DNA of 64,000 nt from Pseudoalteromonas luteoviolacea B = ATCC 29581 (GCA_000333235.1 CAPN01000016.1:1-64000), one strand, 5' to 3'; counted from the stretch's first letter, positions 29,928 through 40,161 are shown. Numbers and translations: made by a program. Notes: generated from the letters alone by a model not told the origin.

Positions 29928-30728
29928 TTAATGTAGGATATTATTATAATCAGATAATTCCGCTATCTGCATTTGAATTAGTTCGATGGTTGGATCATCT
30001 GGGCATTCATCCACAAAAAACTGCAGATCTTCTTTAGCCATTTTAGGGCAATCTAACTGATTAAGTAAGTAACCCCTATCACGACGTTCATACGGATCAT
30101 TACCAAGTAAGTCCATCAGCATGTCAACACAACATAGCGCATGGCCAAATTTTTCTGCACCAATAAAAGCCCATTTTTGTTGTGCCAGAAATAACTTAAA
30201 CACTTCTTCGTCCATAACGAGCTCAAGTGGCTCACTATCCTCTTCCTCGGCATTTTCAGGAATGATATACCAGGTTTGTTGACCGTTAGTCGGATCTATC
30301 ATGTATCCTTCTTCGTCGCTCATACCGACATGAACCATTACCTCGCCTTGAGAAAGGCAAACGTTACCTTGAATGCTGGCTGTTTCGAGTAAATGAACGA
30401 GCAAAATACCGAGTGAGGTTGCACTACCACTGCGCATCTGTAACAAAAAACAGAGACTATTTAAAAGATGATCTGGCGTATCTTGATTCGTGCCAGTAAA
30501 CAGCCATTCTGTGTAGAATAGATCCAACAAGCGCGTCAAACGCTGATGAATGTCGACTTCTTCTTCGACTAACTCCAGCACTCGTTGCTCAAGATGACTA
30601 AGCTGCGAACACACTTCGCTAATTTTAGCTTGAGCATCCCATTGCAATTCAGCTTGAATACAACGATAAATCGGTGCAGGGTGATAGTCTTCGCTATAAT
30701 TCTGTTCGTCGAACCATGGTTCAGTCAT
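29928..30728 (-). CDS. sirB1: SirB1 (YchA)-family transglutaminase-like protein
   Basis: This soluble 266-residue protein matches the SirB1 family: LTRLLDLFYTEWLFTGTNQD, LLNSLCFLLQMRSGSATSLGILLVHLLE, then GEVMVHVGMSDEEGYMIDPTNGQ, with a TPR-like C-terminus (RDRGYLLNQLDCPKMAKEDLQFFVDECPDDP). The SGSATSLG stretch has Ser where many relatives have Cys, so transglutaminase or protease activity is doubtful. In E. coli the gene lies between sirB2 and kdsA, and the same order is kept here. Confidence 0.85.
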   Translation of the reverse strand: MTEPWFDEQNYSEDYHPAPIYRCIQAELQWDAQAKISEVCSQLSHLEQRVLELVEEEVDIHQRLTRLLDLFYTEWLFTGTNQDTPDHLLNSLCFLLQMRSGSATSLGILLVHLLETASIQGNVCLSQGEVMVHVGMSDEEGYMIDPTNGQQTWYIIPENAEEEDSEPLELVMDEEVFKLFLAQQKWAFIGAEKFGHALCCVDMLMDLLGNDPYERRDRGYLLNQLDCPKMAKEDLQFFVDECPDDPTIELIQMQIAELSDYNNILH

Positions 30729-31083
30729 CGTTTCTCTACTGCTCTATAACTCATAGAACGATTAGTTTACCTATTTTTGTTGCTGATACCAATGGTGGAA
30801 TCAAAGAAACTCAATCGCAGCAATCATATCAAGATGTTGGCTTTTATAATTATTCCTACCTAGTCAACTCTAAAATGGGTGACTTCAGCAAGAATTTAGA
30901 GGCGTTTCAAAGCATTGATTGCAGATAAGACTTTCCCCATATCAAAACATTAGCGTGGCCAGAATTTAAAACATGGGAAACTCTGAAACAGGCATCTAAA
31001 AGAGGATTGGGTTGAGATATGCTGAAGTTACCCCAAGCTTCCTTGTTCAGTGAGAATCGCGATTCTTGAGATAACTTTGTATT
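30729..31083. other. Intergenic region between sirB2 and sirB1 with a possible gene relic
   Basis: No intact gene is visible in these 355 bases. On the plus strand one frame, interrupted by a stop at 30926-30928, continues with the protein-like stretch TLAWPEFKTWETLKQAS and ends at about 31016, which may be a decayed coding remnant. A perfect 14-base palindrome, AGAATCGCGATTCT, lies at 31053-31066, 18 bases past the sirB2 stop. The sirB1 promoter is probably here too. Confidence 0.4.
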
Positions 31084-31458
31084 TTATAAAACAAACGCCG
31101 CTTTAGACACCGCTAGTTTACCAATAAACGCTAACATTGCAGTGATTAATCCAATGGTAACAATACGATTGAGCTGACTCGAAGTTTTTGCCGCGTATAC
31201 GCCTGCGCCAATATAAGCAAGTACAAGTACAATTTTTTCGATAAGCCAAGGCTGCTCTGATACAGAGTAGCCACCACTAATAATCAGTGCCACCGCCGAC
31301 ACAAGTAAAAACGTATCAATTGCGTGAGAAGAAATAAATAACACTTTATTCTTCGCAAACTGTAAATTAAACACCCGCGAAACTGAGCGAGTATAAAAAA
31401 GTGCAATACTGAGAACAACAAAAAGCACATGTGCGTGCTTAATCGCAATATATGACAT
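31084..31458 (-). CDS. sirB2: SirB2-family membrane protein
   Basis: This 124-residue protein has four membrane segments and the SirB2 pattern: YIAIKHAHVLFVVLSIALFYTRS at the start, SSHAIDTFLLVSAVALI and a C-terminal YIGAGVYAAKT segment. The function of SirB2 is not established. In gammaproteobacteria it follows prmC in the hemA-prfA-prmC-sirB2-sirB1-kdsA block. Here an HD-GYP response regulator is inserted between prmC and sirB2, ending three bases before its start. Confidence 0.85.
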   Translation of the reverse strand: MSYIAIKHAHVLFVVLSIALFYTRSVSRVFNLQFAKNKVLFISSHAIDTFLLVSAVALIISGGYSVSEQPWLIEKIVLVLAYIGAGVYAAKTSSQLNRIVTIGLITAMLAFIGKLAVSKAAFVL

Positions 31459-31460
31459 GC

Positions 31461-33002
31461 TTAATCCGGATAAAGTTCTAATATTTTTTCAAGTTCGTTA
31501 ATATTTTTATTAAAGATATCAACAAGTTTAGGATCAAAGTGCTTACCACTTTGATTTTGAATTTCAGCCTGCACCTCTTTCAATGCCCATGCAGGCTTGT
31601 AACAACGATTATGACGAAGCGCATCGTATACATCAGCAAGCGCGACAATGCGTCCAAAAACGTGAATGTCCTCGCCTTTCTTTCCTAATGGATACCCACT
31701 ACCATCCCACTTTTCATGATGATCTCGAGCTATAATTGCACCTGCATTAACAATTTCTCGACGTGAATCTTTAAGGATTTGAAAGCCTTTATCGGTATGT
31801 GTTTTCATCACACTCCACTCACCATCGTCCAATTTCGCTGGCTTATTTAAAATGGCATCTGGAATACCCACCTTACCGACATCGTGTAAAGGTGCCGCAA
31901 TTCGCAATAAATCACACTCTCTGTTTGAAAGACCATAACCCTTCGCTAGCGCATAACAAATATGCGATACACGCTTTACATGATTACCAGTTTCTGTCGA
32001 GCGCTGCTCTAAGGCTTCGCTTAAACGATAAACCAGCTCTTGTTGTGTATCTTCAATTTCGGCTTGAAGCTGAACATTTTCATACGCTAACTGAACGTTT
32101 TGCGAAAAAATTTCGATTAAATGTTTTTGTGTTTCCGTCAAAAAATCAGGAATACCCGAAACAAAAAGCATTGAACTATGGTTATATTCGCTTGAACAAT
32201 ACGCAAACAAATAGTTATTTTTATATATGATGCCCTTTTGATTTAACGCTTCATTACATGCACCTAACTGCTCTTCAGTGAGTACTTCGTTTATTAACTT
32301 TCCTTCACTTTTTTCGAAGTCACCGCGCCCTGTAAATACAACAAGTTGGTTACTTTGGGTGTTACTATTATTGCTTGCAACAAGAGAAGTTGCATACATC
32401 GCCTCATCAACCGTACCAAGCAATGAAGTAAGCTGTTGCAGCACACCTTGAATAAACTGCTCGATTGAATGAGCTGCAAAAATATCACGAGAAGCGCAAA
32501 TAATCTTTTCTAAGCCTTGTCGAGATTGCTCGATAGCCAAGATATCTCGGTATGATCTCAGACTCGACATTACTACCGTAAACAACTTTTGTGCGGTGAG
32601 CTCAGTTTTAGACTTGTAATCATTGATATCGTAATTAACGATGACCTGGCGCTCTGGTGCTTGGCCTGGTTGGCCTGTCCGTAATATAATGCGGATATGG
32701 TTATTTTTGGCCGTCTCTCTTATGTACCTCGCAACCTGTAAACCGGCGTCGTCAGTTTCCATGACAACATCTAACAGCACAATGGCCGCGTCTGGATTCG
32801 CCATAATTATTTTCTTGGCTTCTTCTCCAGAATACGCAGAGATAAACTCCAACTTTTTCTTTTGAAACTCAAAATCACTTAGCGCTAGCTTTGTAACTGC
32901 ATGCACTTCAGGCTCATCATCAACGATTATAACCTTCCATTTACCTACATCCTGTGGCTCTACTATATCGGCGGGCTCATCAGAAAATAAAAAGTCATCC
33001 AT
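31461..33002 (-). CDS. Response regulator with DUF3369 and HD-GYP domains
   Basis: This 513-residue protein starts with a receiver domain (about 22-150) with Asp28/Asp29 and the phosphoacceptor Asp78 in VLLDVV. A DUF3369 sensor region follows (about 165-320), then an HD-GYP domain (about 330-505) with HDVGK, HHEKWDGSGYP and ADVYDAL. HD-GYP domains hydrolyse the second messenger cyclic di-GMP, and all metal-binding and GYP residues look intact. It probably links an unknown histidine kinase to motility or biofilm switching. No kinase gene is nearby. It lies between prmC and sirB2 on the same strand. Confidence 0.9.
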   Translation of the reverse strand: MDDFLFSDEPADIVEPQDVGKWKVIIVDDEPEVHAVTKLALSDFEFQKKKLEFISAYSGEEAKKIIMANPDAAIVLLDVVMETDDAGLQVARYIRETAKNNHIRIILRTGQPGQAPERQVIVNYDINDYKSKTELTAQKLFTVVMSSLRSYRDILAIEQSRQGLEKIICASRDIFAAHSIEQFIQGVLQQLTSLLGTVDEAMYATSLVASNNSNTQSNQLVVFTGRGDFEKSEGKLINEVLTEEQLGACNEALNQKGIIYKNNYLFAYCSSEYNHSSMLFVSGIPDFLTETQKHLIEIFSQNVQLAYENVQLQAEIEDTQQELVYRLSEALEQRSTETGNHVKRVSHICYALAKGYGLSNRECDLLRIAAPLHDVGKVGIPDAILNKPAKLDDGEWSVMKTHTDKGFQILKDSRREIVNAGAIIARDHHEKWDGSGYPLGKKGEDIHVFGRIVALADVYDALRHNRCYKPAWALKEVQAEIQNQSGKHFDPKLVDIFNKNINELEKILELYPD

Positions 33003-33044
33003 TATACGGTCCTTACTGGAGTTGATGTTACTACTATGAGTAAA

Positions 33045-33890
33045 TCAGGGCTTAGTTGCAACCGTAATTCGGTCACAACCAGCGATATCTTTTATTGTAA
33101 GTATATTTATATACGCAAATTGTGCAAAAAAGTTCTGAATTACAGTTGCTTGATCATATCCGTGTTCAAGCACCATCACACCGCCAGATTTCAAATATTG
33201 TGCACCATTTTCAATAATATGACGTAAGTCTGCAAATCCATTTTCAGGTGCTATCAGGGCAGATAAAGGCTCGAAGCGCACATCACCTTGGCTTAAATGA
33301 GGATCAATTGGGTCAATGTAGGGTGGATTACTTACTATTACATCAAATAACGGGGCATCCATTACCGGTTCAAACCAACTGCCTTGTAAAATCTTAACGT
33401 GAGGTAAATCTAAAGCATGCTGATTACGTTTAGCTAAACTCACAGCATCTTCAGAATAATCAATTGCGGTAATGTCCCAATTAGGTTGTTCACTCGCAAG
33501 TGACAATGCAATAGCCCCTGTCCCTGTACCTAGGTCAAGCAAGCGAATAGACTTTGGCATACCCAAACCTAACACATATTCCACGACAGTCTCCGTGTCG
33601 GGCCTTGGAATAAGTGTGCTTGAGTCTACAAAAAAAGGTAAACTCCAGAACTCTTTCGTCCCAGTGATATGGGCAACAGGTTCGCCTTTTTCTCTTCTCG
33701 CGACACACGCTTTGAACTGAGTATATTGAAGCTCAGTTAGGCTTTCATCAGACCAACCATAAAGGTAGCTTCGAGGTTTTCCAATGACATGCAGTAATAA
33801 TACTTGAGCATCTAATTTAGGCGAGTCACTCGATTTATCGAAACGTTCACTAGCCCAAGCAATCGCTTGGGCTAAGTTTGGTAAACTCAC
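33045..33890 (-). CDS. prmC: Release factor glutamine methyltransferase PrmC
   Basis: PrmC methylates the Gln of the GGQ motif in release factors 1 and 2. The 281-residue protein has an N-terminal helical recognition domain and a Rossmann domain with the SAM loop LDLGTGTGAIALSLA and the diagnostic NPPY, which contacts the target Gln. It starts three bases after the prfA stop, so substrate and modifying enzyme are made from one transcript. Confidence 0.95.
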   Translation of the reverse strand: MSLPNLAQAIAWASERFDKSSDSPKLDAQVLLLHVIGKPRSYLYGWSDESLTELQYTQFKACVARREKGEPVAHITGTKEFWSLPFFVDSSTLIPRPDTETVVEYVLGLGMPKSIRLLDLGTGTGAIALSLASEQPNWDITAIDYSEDAVSLAKRNQHALDLPHVKILQGSWFEPVMDAPLFDVIVSNPPYIDPIDPHLSQGDVRFEPLSALIAPENGFADLRHIIENGAQYLKSGGVMVLEHGYDQATVIQNFFAQFAYINILTIKDIAGCDRITVATKP

Positions 33891-33892
33891 GC

Positions 33893-34978
33893 TTACTCAT
33901 CACCCATTGCTGCAAGCATATCTGCTTGATGTTCAACAAGTAAAGGCGAAATCACGCAGTTTAAGTCACCTTCCATCACTTCATTTAGACGGTACAAAGT
34001 TAATCCAATACGGTGATCCGTTAGGCGCCCTTGAGGGAAGTTATAAGTACGGATGCGTTCTGAACGATCACCGCTTCCTACTAAGTTACGGCGTTCAGAA
34101 GCCTCTGCTGCTGCACGCTTCTCATCCTCAGCTTGCTGCAATCGTGCAGATAATACTGAAAGCGCTTTGGCGCGGTTCTTGTGCTGAGAACGTTCATCTT
34201 GACACTCTACTACAACTCCGGTTGGAAGGTGCGTAATACGAATCGCAGAATCGGTTTTGTTAACGTGCTGACCACCAGCACCAGAGGCACGGAAGGTATC
34301 AATTTTTAAATCGGCTGGGTTAATTTCAATTGCTTCAGCTTCTGGTAGTTCAGGCATAACCGCAACCGTACATGCCGAGGTATGAACACGACCTTGTGAC
34401 TCCGTTTCTGGTACACGTTGCACGCGATGAGCACCCGACTCAAACTTAAGCTTACCAAACACGCCTTCACCCGTGATGTTTGCAATTACTTCTTTGAAGC
34501 CACCATGTTCACCTTCGTTGCACGAAATCACTTCCACTTTCCACTTTTGCGTTTCTGCGTAACGAGAATACATGCGGAATAAGTCACCCGCGAAAATAGC
34601 CGCCTCATCACCACCTGTTCCGGCTCGTACTTCTAAGAACACATTATTGTTATCGCGCGGATCTTTTGGGATCATCAATATTTGTAACTCGCCATCAAGC
34701 TTTTCAACGCGCACCTTTGCTTCTTTATACTCTTCTTGAGCCATTTCACGCATATCCGGATCGGAATCCTTCAGCATTTCCTCTGCTGTTGAAATGTCTT
34801 CTTGTGCCTGTTGGTAAGCTGCGAACGCTTTAACAACATCTTCTAATTCAGCGTACTCTTTAGACAGTTCGCGAAAACGGTTTTGATCACCAATCACTTC
34901 CGGATCGCTTAATAGCGCTTGCACTTCTTCATAACGTTCCGTCAGCGACTCTAGCTTTCGGTAAACCGACTCTTTCAT
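33893..34978 (-). CDS. prfA: Peptide chain release factor 1
   Basis: RF1 ends translation at UAA and UAG. The 361-residue protein shows the GGQ loop in [17 protein letters not shown], which triggers peptide release, and a PxT-type codon recognition region upstream (near [14 protein letters not shown]). Length matches the family. It lies between hemA and prmC with eight and two bases of spacing. Confidence 0.97.
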   Translation of the reverse strand: MKESVYRKLESLTERYEEVQALLSDPEVIGDQNRFRELSKEYAELEDVVKAFAAYQQAQEDISTAEEMLKDSDPDMREMAQEEYKEAKVRVEKLDGELQILMIPKDPRDNNNVFLEVRAGTGGDEAAIFAGDLFRMYSRYAETQKWKVEVISCNEGEHGGFKEVIANITGEGVFGKLKFESGAHRVQRVPETESQGRVHTSACTVAVMPELPEAEAIEINPADLKIDTFRASGAGGQHVNKTDSAIRITHLPTGVVVECQDERSQHKNRAKALSVLSARLQQAEDEKRAAAEASERRNLVGSGDRSERIRTYNFPQGRLTDHRIGLTLYRLNEVMEGDLNCVISPLLVEHQADMLAAMGDE

Positions 34979-34985
34979 AAATTAC

Positions 34986-36242
34986 TTATTCCTGCTCTAA
35001 CCCTAGGGATTGTTTAAGTTGGGCAACCATATTTGTATCACCTTGCTTAGCCGCTTCTTGAATAGCTCTCGTCGGCGCGTGAGTAAGGCGATTTGTTAGC
35101 TTGTTGGCCAACTCGATCATAATTTCTTGCGCATCTTTGCCAGCACTCAGCTGATTTAATGCTTTTTCCAGTAATTCTTGCTTTGTTTGTTCCGCACTGA
35201 TGCGATAGTCTCTTATCACATCAACTGACTGCATTGAACGCTGCCACTGAGCAAACTCAATTGTTTTTTCATCAATAATCTTGGCAGCTTGCGTTGCAGC
35301 ATGCTCGCGATTTGCCATATTTTCGCTGACAATCGCTTGTAAGTCATCTACTGAATATAAATAGGCATCATCTAGCTGGCCAACTTGAGGCTCAATATCA
35401 CGAGGAACTGCAATATCAACAAACAGCATCGGTTTATGTTTACGACGTTTAAGCGCTTGTTCAACCATTCCTTTGCCAATAATTGGCAAAGTACTCGCTG
35501 TAGAGCTAATCACGATGTCTGATGTGTGCAACGTATCAGGCAACTGCCCTAATGCAATGACATCACCACCTATTTCATTGGCAAGCCCTTTTGCTCTATC
35601 TACCGTGCGATTAGCCACTGTTATTTTTTTCGGTGAATGCTGTGCTAGATGTTTTGCTACCAGTTCTATTGTTTCACCAGCACCAATAAGCAAAACATGT
35701 GTTTTATCTAATTGACCATAAATGTGTCGTGCTAAGTTCACTGCGGCATAAGCAACCGATACGGCACTCGCGCCTATTTCAGTTTCGGTGCGAACTTGTT
35801 TCGCAACAGAAAACGTTTTTTGAAAAAGGCGCTCAAATTGAAGCGCAATACCACCGTTTAACTTTGCACTATTAAACGCTTGTTTGATTTGCCCAAGGAT
35901 CTGAGGTTCTCCTAGAACCAAAGAATCCAGTCCACAAGCCACTCGCATGAGGTGATTTACTGCATCGTTATTTTGATGAATATAAACATTATCGTTCAGA
36001 GCGGCTTCATCTAAATGATGGAAACTGGCAAGCCAAGACAGTAGCACTTGGGAATTTGCCCCCTCAACGTTACAATAAAGTTCTGTGCGGTTACAGGTTG
36101 AAACAATCACCGCTTCTTTAATCACGGGGTGATGCTTTAATTCTTGTAAAGCGAGTGATAGCTGCTCTGGCGAAAACGCGACTTTTTCACGTAATTCTAC
36201 GGATGCCGTTTTATGATTAATACCAAGTGCAATAATGGTCAT
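34986..36242 (-). CDS. hemA: Glutamyl-tRNA reductase
   Basis: HemA reduces glutamyl-tRNA to glutamate-1-semialdehyde, the first step of C5 tetrapyrrole synthesis. The 418-residue protein has the catalytic Cys in VSTCNRTELYC (near residue 50), GLDSLVLGEPQILGQIK, an NADPH-binding domain (VLLIGAGETIELVAKHL) and a C-terminal dimerisation helix region. It heads the minus-strand hemA-prfA-prmC group and is divergent from lolB. Confidence 0.97.
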   Translation of the reverse strand: MTIIALGINHKTASVELREKVAFSPEQLSLALQELKHHPVIKEAVIVSTCNRTELYCNVEGANSQVLLSWLASFHHLDEAALNDNVYIHQNNDAVNHLMRVACGLDSLVLGEPQILGQIKQAFNSAKLNGGIALQFERLFQKTFSVAKQVRTETEIGASAVSVAYAAVNLARHIYGQLDKTHVLLIGAGETIELVAKHLAQHSPKKITVANRTVDRAKGLANEIGGDVIALGQLPDTLHTSDIVISSTASTLPIIGKGMVEQALKRRKHKPMLFVDIAVPRDIEPQVGQLDDAYLYSVDDLQAIVSENMANREHAATQAAKIIDEKTIEFAQWQRSMQSVDVIRDYRISAEQTKQELLEKALNQLSAGKDAQEIMIELANKLTNRLTHAPTRAIQEAAKQGDTNMVAQLKQSLGLEQE

Positions 36243-36325
36243 AGGTGCCAGTAATATCTAAGCCTTGCCTGAAAGCTGGTAATTTTACCAAAAATCAACC
36301 GAATATGGAAAGTAAGGAACCGACT

Positions 36326-36910
36326 TTGAATCGATTTCATTTGATTTTGCTCATAATATTAGTTTTTCTTAGTGGCTGTGCGCAAAAAATTTCCACGCAA
36401 AATACCGCTAAAGCTCAGTGGCAGCAGCAACTTAAAGAAATTACACAATGGCAATTAAAAGGGAAAGTAGCTTTTTTAACGAAAGAGAAAAAACAATCCG
36501 CTTCACTCCATTGGGATTACATCTCACCATTTCATTCCCTTAGCTTAACTAGCTTTTTAGGGATGCAGATCCTATCGCTAAACGAGTCGGAATTGGGCGT
36601 TGTAATCGATATGGGTGACGACCACTACACAAGTCGTGATACCGAAATGCTCCTTTGGCAACTCACCGGTTTTCAACTTCCTGTCAAACAAGCCCACTTA
36701 TGGCTAAGTGCACAGATGCCTCTCGATAAAGCGCAATACGATGAGTTAAATCGTTTAAAGAGTGGCTCCTGGCAAGATGAGAACAAAGCTACTTGGTTAA
36801 TCACATACGACAGCTACGTGCTGTATCAAGGCATATGGCTCCCTGAACGTCTGACACTAAAAAATAAACAAATTTCAATTAAACTCCAGATCAATGAATG
36901 GAATTTTTAA
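36326..36910 (+). CDS. lolB: Outer-membrane lipoprotein insertion factor LolB
   Basis: LolB receives lipoproteins from LolA and inserts them in the outer membrane. I chose the TTG at 36326 because AAGGAA lies six bases upstream and the product then opens with a short, basic lipoprotein signal, MNRFHLILLIILVFLSG, followed by the acylated Cys18. ATG 36305 is an alternative that would add acidic residues before the signal. The mature part matches LolB (WQLKGKVAFLTKEKKQSASLHWDY, then LWQLTGFQLP). The order hemA / lolB-ispE-prs is conserved in gammaproteobacteria. Confidence 0.88.
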   Translation: MNRFHLILLIILVFLSGCAQKISTQNTAKAQWQQQLKEITQWQLKGKVAFLTKEKKQSASLHWDYISPFHSLSLTSFLGMQILSLNESELGVVIDMGDDHYTSRDTEMLLWQLTGFQLPVKQAHLWLSAQMPLDKAQYDELNRLKSGSWQDENKATWLITYDSYVLYQGIWLPERLTLKNKQISIKLQINEWNF

Positions 36911-37761
36911 TGACAACACTTTCACTTCTTGCACCTGCGAAGCTAAACTTGTTTTTACATATAAATGGCAAGCGTCCTGACGGCTATCATGAACTTGAAA
37001 CCGTTTTTACGTTTCTTGATTTTGGTGATGTACTGTCGTTTACGCTGCAAGAACAAGACGAAATACACATTGAAGGGGCTCCACTTGAAATAAGTCTTGC
37101 GGATAACCTTATTTATAGAGCGGCGAAAGAACTTGTACCATTTCGAAACGTAACTCAAGGTGTCGTTATTGTATTAGAGAAAAACCTGCCGATGGGAGGT
37201 GGAGTTGGAGGTGGTTCTTCTGATGCAGCGACAACCCTCCTAGCGCTTAATCAAATATGGGAATGTCGACTTTCGATCGATGAATTAGCGCAAATTGGCG
37301 TTAAACTTGGTGCCGACGTCCCCGTTTTTGTGCGTGGCTTTAGTGCCCATGCCCACGGTATTGGTGAAGCATTAACACCGTTTGAACTAGAAGAAAAATT
37401 TTATTTAGTGGTCAGTCCTGGGGTCCACGTTAGCACCGCATTGGTGTTCGGACACCCTGATTTACCCCGTGATAGCGCGAAGTTAGCGCCTGGGTGGACG
37501 CTGTCAAATACGCGTAATGATTGTGAAAGCTTAGTTAAAAAGCTCTACCCCGAGGTTGAAAAGACCCTACTGTGGTTGCTAAAATATGCACCGTCCAAAA
37601 TGACGGGAACTGGAGCGTGTTGTTTTGCGCAATTTGAAACGCGTGAAGCAGCCGAGCGTGTACTCCTACAACTTCCTGACAATTGGCAAGGCTTTGTAGC
37701 CAAGAGTGTCCATTGTTCCCCTGTCCATACGCAGTTGAATAAACACTCAAATTTGAAGTAG
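36910..37761 (+). CDS. ispE: 4-diphosphocytidyl-2-C-methyl-D-erythritol kinase
   Basis: IspE phosphorylates a non-mevalonate (MEP) pathway isoprenoid precursor. The 283-residue GHMP kinase has the substrate motif LAPAKLNLFLHINGKRPDGYHEL, the ATP loop LPMGGGVGGGSSDAAT and a C-terminal MTGTGACCFAQF loop. The start ATG shares a base with the lolB stop (TAATG), which favours 36910 over the in-frame ATG at 36898 and implies coupling. Confidence 0.95.
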   Translation: MTTLSLLAPAKLNLFLHINGKRPDGYHELETVFTFLDFGDVLSFTLQEQDEIHIEGAPLEISLADNLIYRAAKELVPFRNVTQGVVIVLEKNLPMGGGVGGGSSDAATTLLALNQIWECRLSIDELAQIGVKLGADVPVFVRGFSAHAHGIGEALTPFELEEKFYLVVSPGVHVSTALVFGHPDLPRDSAKLAPGWTLSNTRNDCESLVKKLYPEVEKTLLWLLKYAPSKMTGTGACCFAQFETREAAERVLLQLPDNWQGFVAKSVHCSPVHTQLNKHSNLK

Positions 37762-37835
37762 ATAGTTTAAGTTAGCCTGTAATGACTCTGTCTTTGCATG
37801 TTAGTCCCAAAATTCAGTGCCTGAGGAACCCTACC

Positions 37836-38783
37836 GTGCCTGACATGAAGCTCTTCGCTGGTAATGCAACACCTGAACTTGCCAAAAAGATTGCAAAACG
37901 TTTGTTTATTGAATTAGGTGATGCGGTCGTCGGTCGTTTTAGCGACGGCGAGATCAGCGTTCAAATCAATGAAAATGTTCGTGGTTCTGACGTTTTCATC
38001 ATTCAATCGACTTGTGCACCAACCAATGACAACCTTATGGAACTTATCGTCATGGTTGACGCTCTGCGCCGTGCTTCGGCTGGCCGTATTACCGCAGTAA
38101 TGCCTTATTTTGGTTATGCGCGTCAAGATCGTAGAGTGCGTTCTGCTCGCGTACCAATTACAGCAAAAGTTGTCGCTGACTTTTTGTCTAGTGTTGGTGT
38201 TGACCGTGTACTTACTGTTGACCTGCATGCAGAACAAATCCAAGGTTTCTTTGATGTGCCTGTAGACAATGTATTTGGTAGCCCAGTGCTTATTGAAGAC
38301 ATGCGTGAGCGCAACTTTGAAAAAGCAGTTGTCGTCTCTCCGGATATTGGTGGTGTAGTTCGTGCTCGCGCAATTGCAAAACTGTTGGACGATACGGATC
38401 TCGCAATTATCGACAAACGTCGCCCGCAAGCAAACGTTTCTCAGGTTATGCACATCATTGGTGACGTAGCTGGTCGTGATTGCATTATCGTAGATGACAT
38501 GATCGATACAGGCGGTACACTTTGCAAAGCGGCTGAAGCACTAAAAGAACACGGTGCGAAGCGCGTATTTGCCTATGCAACCCATCCTGTTCTTTCAGGT
38601 AATGCCGCGGAGAATCTTAAAAACTCTGTTATTGATGAAGTGATTGTCACTGATTCGATACCATTATCTGATGAGTTAAAAGCTATCGACAAAATAAAAG
38701 TACTCACTCTTGCTGACATGCTCGCGGAAACCGTTCGACGCGTAAGTAATGAAGAGTCTATCTCTGCAATGTTCAAGCACTAA
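37836..38783 (+). CDS. prs: Ribose-phosphate pyrophosphokinase
   Basis: Prs makes PRPP from ribose 5-phosphate and ATP for nucleotide, histidine and tryptophan synthesis. The GTG at 37836 with GAGGAA upstream gives 315 residues beginning [15 protein letters not shown], the same as E. coli Prs; the longer open frame from 37782 is not needed. The PRPP-binding loop [15 protein letters not shown] and the ATP-site motif [10 protein letters not shown] are present. Confidence 0.96.
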   Translation: MPDMKLFAGNATPELAKKIAKRLFIELGDAVVGRFSDGEISVQINENVRGSDVFIIQSTCAPTNDNLMELIVMVDALRRASAGRITAVMPYFGYARQDRRVRSARVPITAKVVADFLSSVGVDRVLTVDLHAEQIQGFFDVPVDNVFGSPVLIEDMRERNFEKAVVVSPDIGGVVRARAIAKLLDDTDLAIIDKRRPQANVSQVMHIIGDVAGRDCIIVDDMIDTGGTLCKAAEALKEHGAKRVFAYATHPVLSGNAAENLKNSVIDEVIVTDSIPLSDELKAIDKIKVLTLADMLAETVRRVSNEESISAMFKH

Positions 38784-38801
38784 TCAATACTTGAAAACTG
38801 C

Positions 38802-38830
38802 AAAAAAAGCACCTCTAAAGGTGCTTTTTT
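38802..38830 (+). terminator. Intrinsic terminator after prs
   Basis: GCACCT and AGGTGC pair around CTAA, extended by A and T runs to a stem of about 12 bp, with six T residues at the foot. It lies 19 bases past the prs stop and separates prs from rplY. Confidence 0.9.
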
Positions 38831-38943
38831 GTTTTTTGGTTTTGTTTTACCGGCAATAGTGGTATAGTAGCGCGCCTTAAAAAGGTGAGACATTTGGTCG
38901 CGAATGTTTCACACATATATAAACTATTGATTTTGGAGACGTT

Positions 38944-39558
38944 ATGTCTAACAAATTATACACTTTGAATGCAGAAGTACGCGCTGATTTAGGTACTGGT
39001 GCGAGCCGCCGCCTACGCAACGCTGACCAAGTTCCTGCAATCCTTTACGGTGCAGGCCAAGAAGCGGTAGCGCTTACTCTTGACCACAGCAAGGTATTAA
39101 AAGCTCAAGAAGACGAAGGTTTTTACACTCACATTCTTACGCTAAACATTGGCGGTGAATCAGTTGAAGCGATCCTTAAAGACGTTCAACGTCACCCATA
39201 CAAGCCAAAGGTAACTCACCTTGACTTCCAACGTGTTGACCCAAGCCAAAAGCTACACACTAAAGTGCCTGTTCACTTCATCAACGAAGAGAAAGCAACT
39301 AAAGGTGGTAACTTAGTCGCTCACCACGTAACAGAAATCGAAATCGTATGTCTTCCAAAGAACCTTCCAGAGTTCGTAGAAGTTGATATGGCTAAGGTTG
39401 CTGTAGGTCAGACTCTTCACCTTTCTGATATCAAGCTTCCAGCTGGCGTAACTTCAGTTGAACTTGGTAAAGGTGCAGACCACGACCAAGCAGTTGTTAC
39501 TCTAAATGCACCAAAAGGCGGTGCTGCAGAGGAAGAAACAGCAGAAGCAGCTGAATAA
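38944..39558 (+). CDS. rplY: Ribosomal protein L25, long CTC form
   Basis: This 204-residue member of the L25/TL5/CTC family has an N-terminal 5S rRNA-binding domain (about 1-95, with [20 protein letters not shown]) and a C-terminal CTC beta domain (about 96-190), ending in an acidic, Ala/Glu-rich tail. E. coli L25 has only the first domain. It begins 114 bases after the prs terminator, where TATAGT at 38863-38868 may be a -10 element, and precedes pth by 18 bases. Confidence 0.95.
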   Translation: MSNKLYTLNAEVRADLGTGASRRLRNADQVPAILYGAGQEAVALTLDHSKVLKAQEDEGFYTHILTLNIGGESVEAILKDVQRHPYKPKVTHLDFQRVDPSQKLHTKVPVHFINEEKATKGGNLVAHHVTEIEIVCLPKNLPEFVEVDMAKVAVGQTLHLSDIKLPAGVTSVELGKGADHDQAVVTLNAPKGGAAEEETAEAAE

Positions 39559-39576
39559 TTTTAAGGTGTTAACACC

Positions 39577-40161
39577 TTGAATGCATTCCAATTGCTAGTG
39601 GGCCTGGCTAATCCAGGCCCCGAATACGCCAACACTCGTCACAATGCAGGCGCTTGGTTCATCGAAGAACTCGCAAGACGCTATAACTGCACCTTAAAAC
39701 CAGACAGCAAACATCATGGCCTTACAGGCAAAGTCGTTATTCAAAATCAAGAGTTTAAACTCCTCATTCCAACGACTTATATGAACTTAAGCGGCAAAGC
39801 CGTGGTTAGCTTAGCAAACTTTTATAAAGTCCCACCTGAAGAAATCCTAGTTGCTCATGACGAGATGGATTTAGATCCTGGTGTCGCCAAACTCAAAAAA
39901 GGCGGTGGCCACGGTGGTCATAACGGTTTAAAAGACATTATTGCTAAACTTGCAAATAACAAAGAATTCATGCGTTTAAGGATTGGTATTGGCCACCCTG
40001 GGCACAAAGATAAAGTCACAGGCTGGGTCCTTGGGCGCGCACCAGCGGCAGATCAAGAAAAAATCGACGCTGCGGTTGATGAAGCAGTACGCTGTATGGA
40101 AATTTTGGCAAAGGACGGTGTGTTAAAAGCACAAAATAGACTACATTCATTTAAGCCATAA
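39577..40161 (+). CDS. pth: Peptidyl-tRNA hydrolase
   Basis: Pth cleaves peptidyl-tRNAs released from stalled ribosomes. The 194-residue protein has the catalytic His and Asn in NTRHNAG, NLSGKAV and the Asp in HDEMDLDPG. It starts with TTG (then [16 protein letters not shown]) behind AAGGTG. It is cotranscribed with rplY and followed 38 bases later by ychF. Confidence 0.95.
   Translation: MNAFQLLVGLANPGPEYANTRHNAGAWFIEELARRYNCTLKPDSKHHGLTGKVVIQNQEFKLLIPTTYMNLSGKAVVSLANFYKVPPEEILVAHDEMDLDPGVAKLKKGGGHGGHNGLKDIIAKLANNKEFMRLRIGIGHPGHKDKVTGWVLGRAPAADQEKIDAAVDEAVRCMEILAKDGVLKAQNRLHSFKP

Noticed and set aside
37782..37835. N-terminal extension of Prs from ATG 37782
   Set aside because: The GTG at 37836 has a good ribosome binding site and gives exactly the conserved start [10 protein letters not shown]; the extra 18 residues match nothing in the family.
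37914..38453. Long minus-strand open frame inside prs (179 residues)
   Set aside because: It lies wholly within a highly conserved plus-strand gene, has no recognisable motif and follows from prs codon use.
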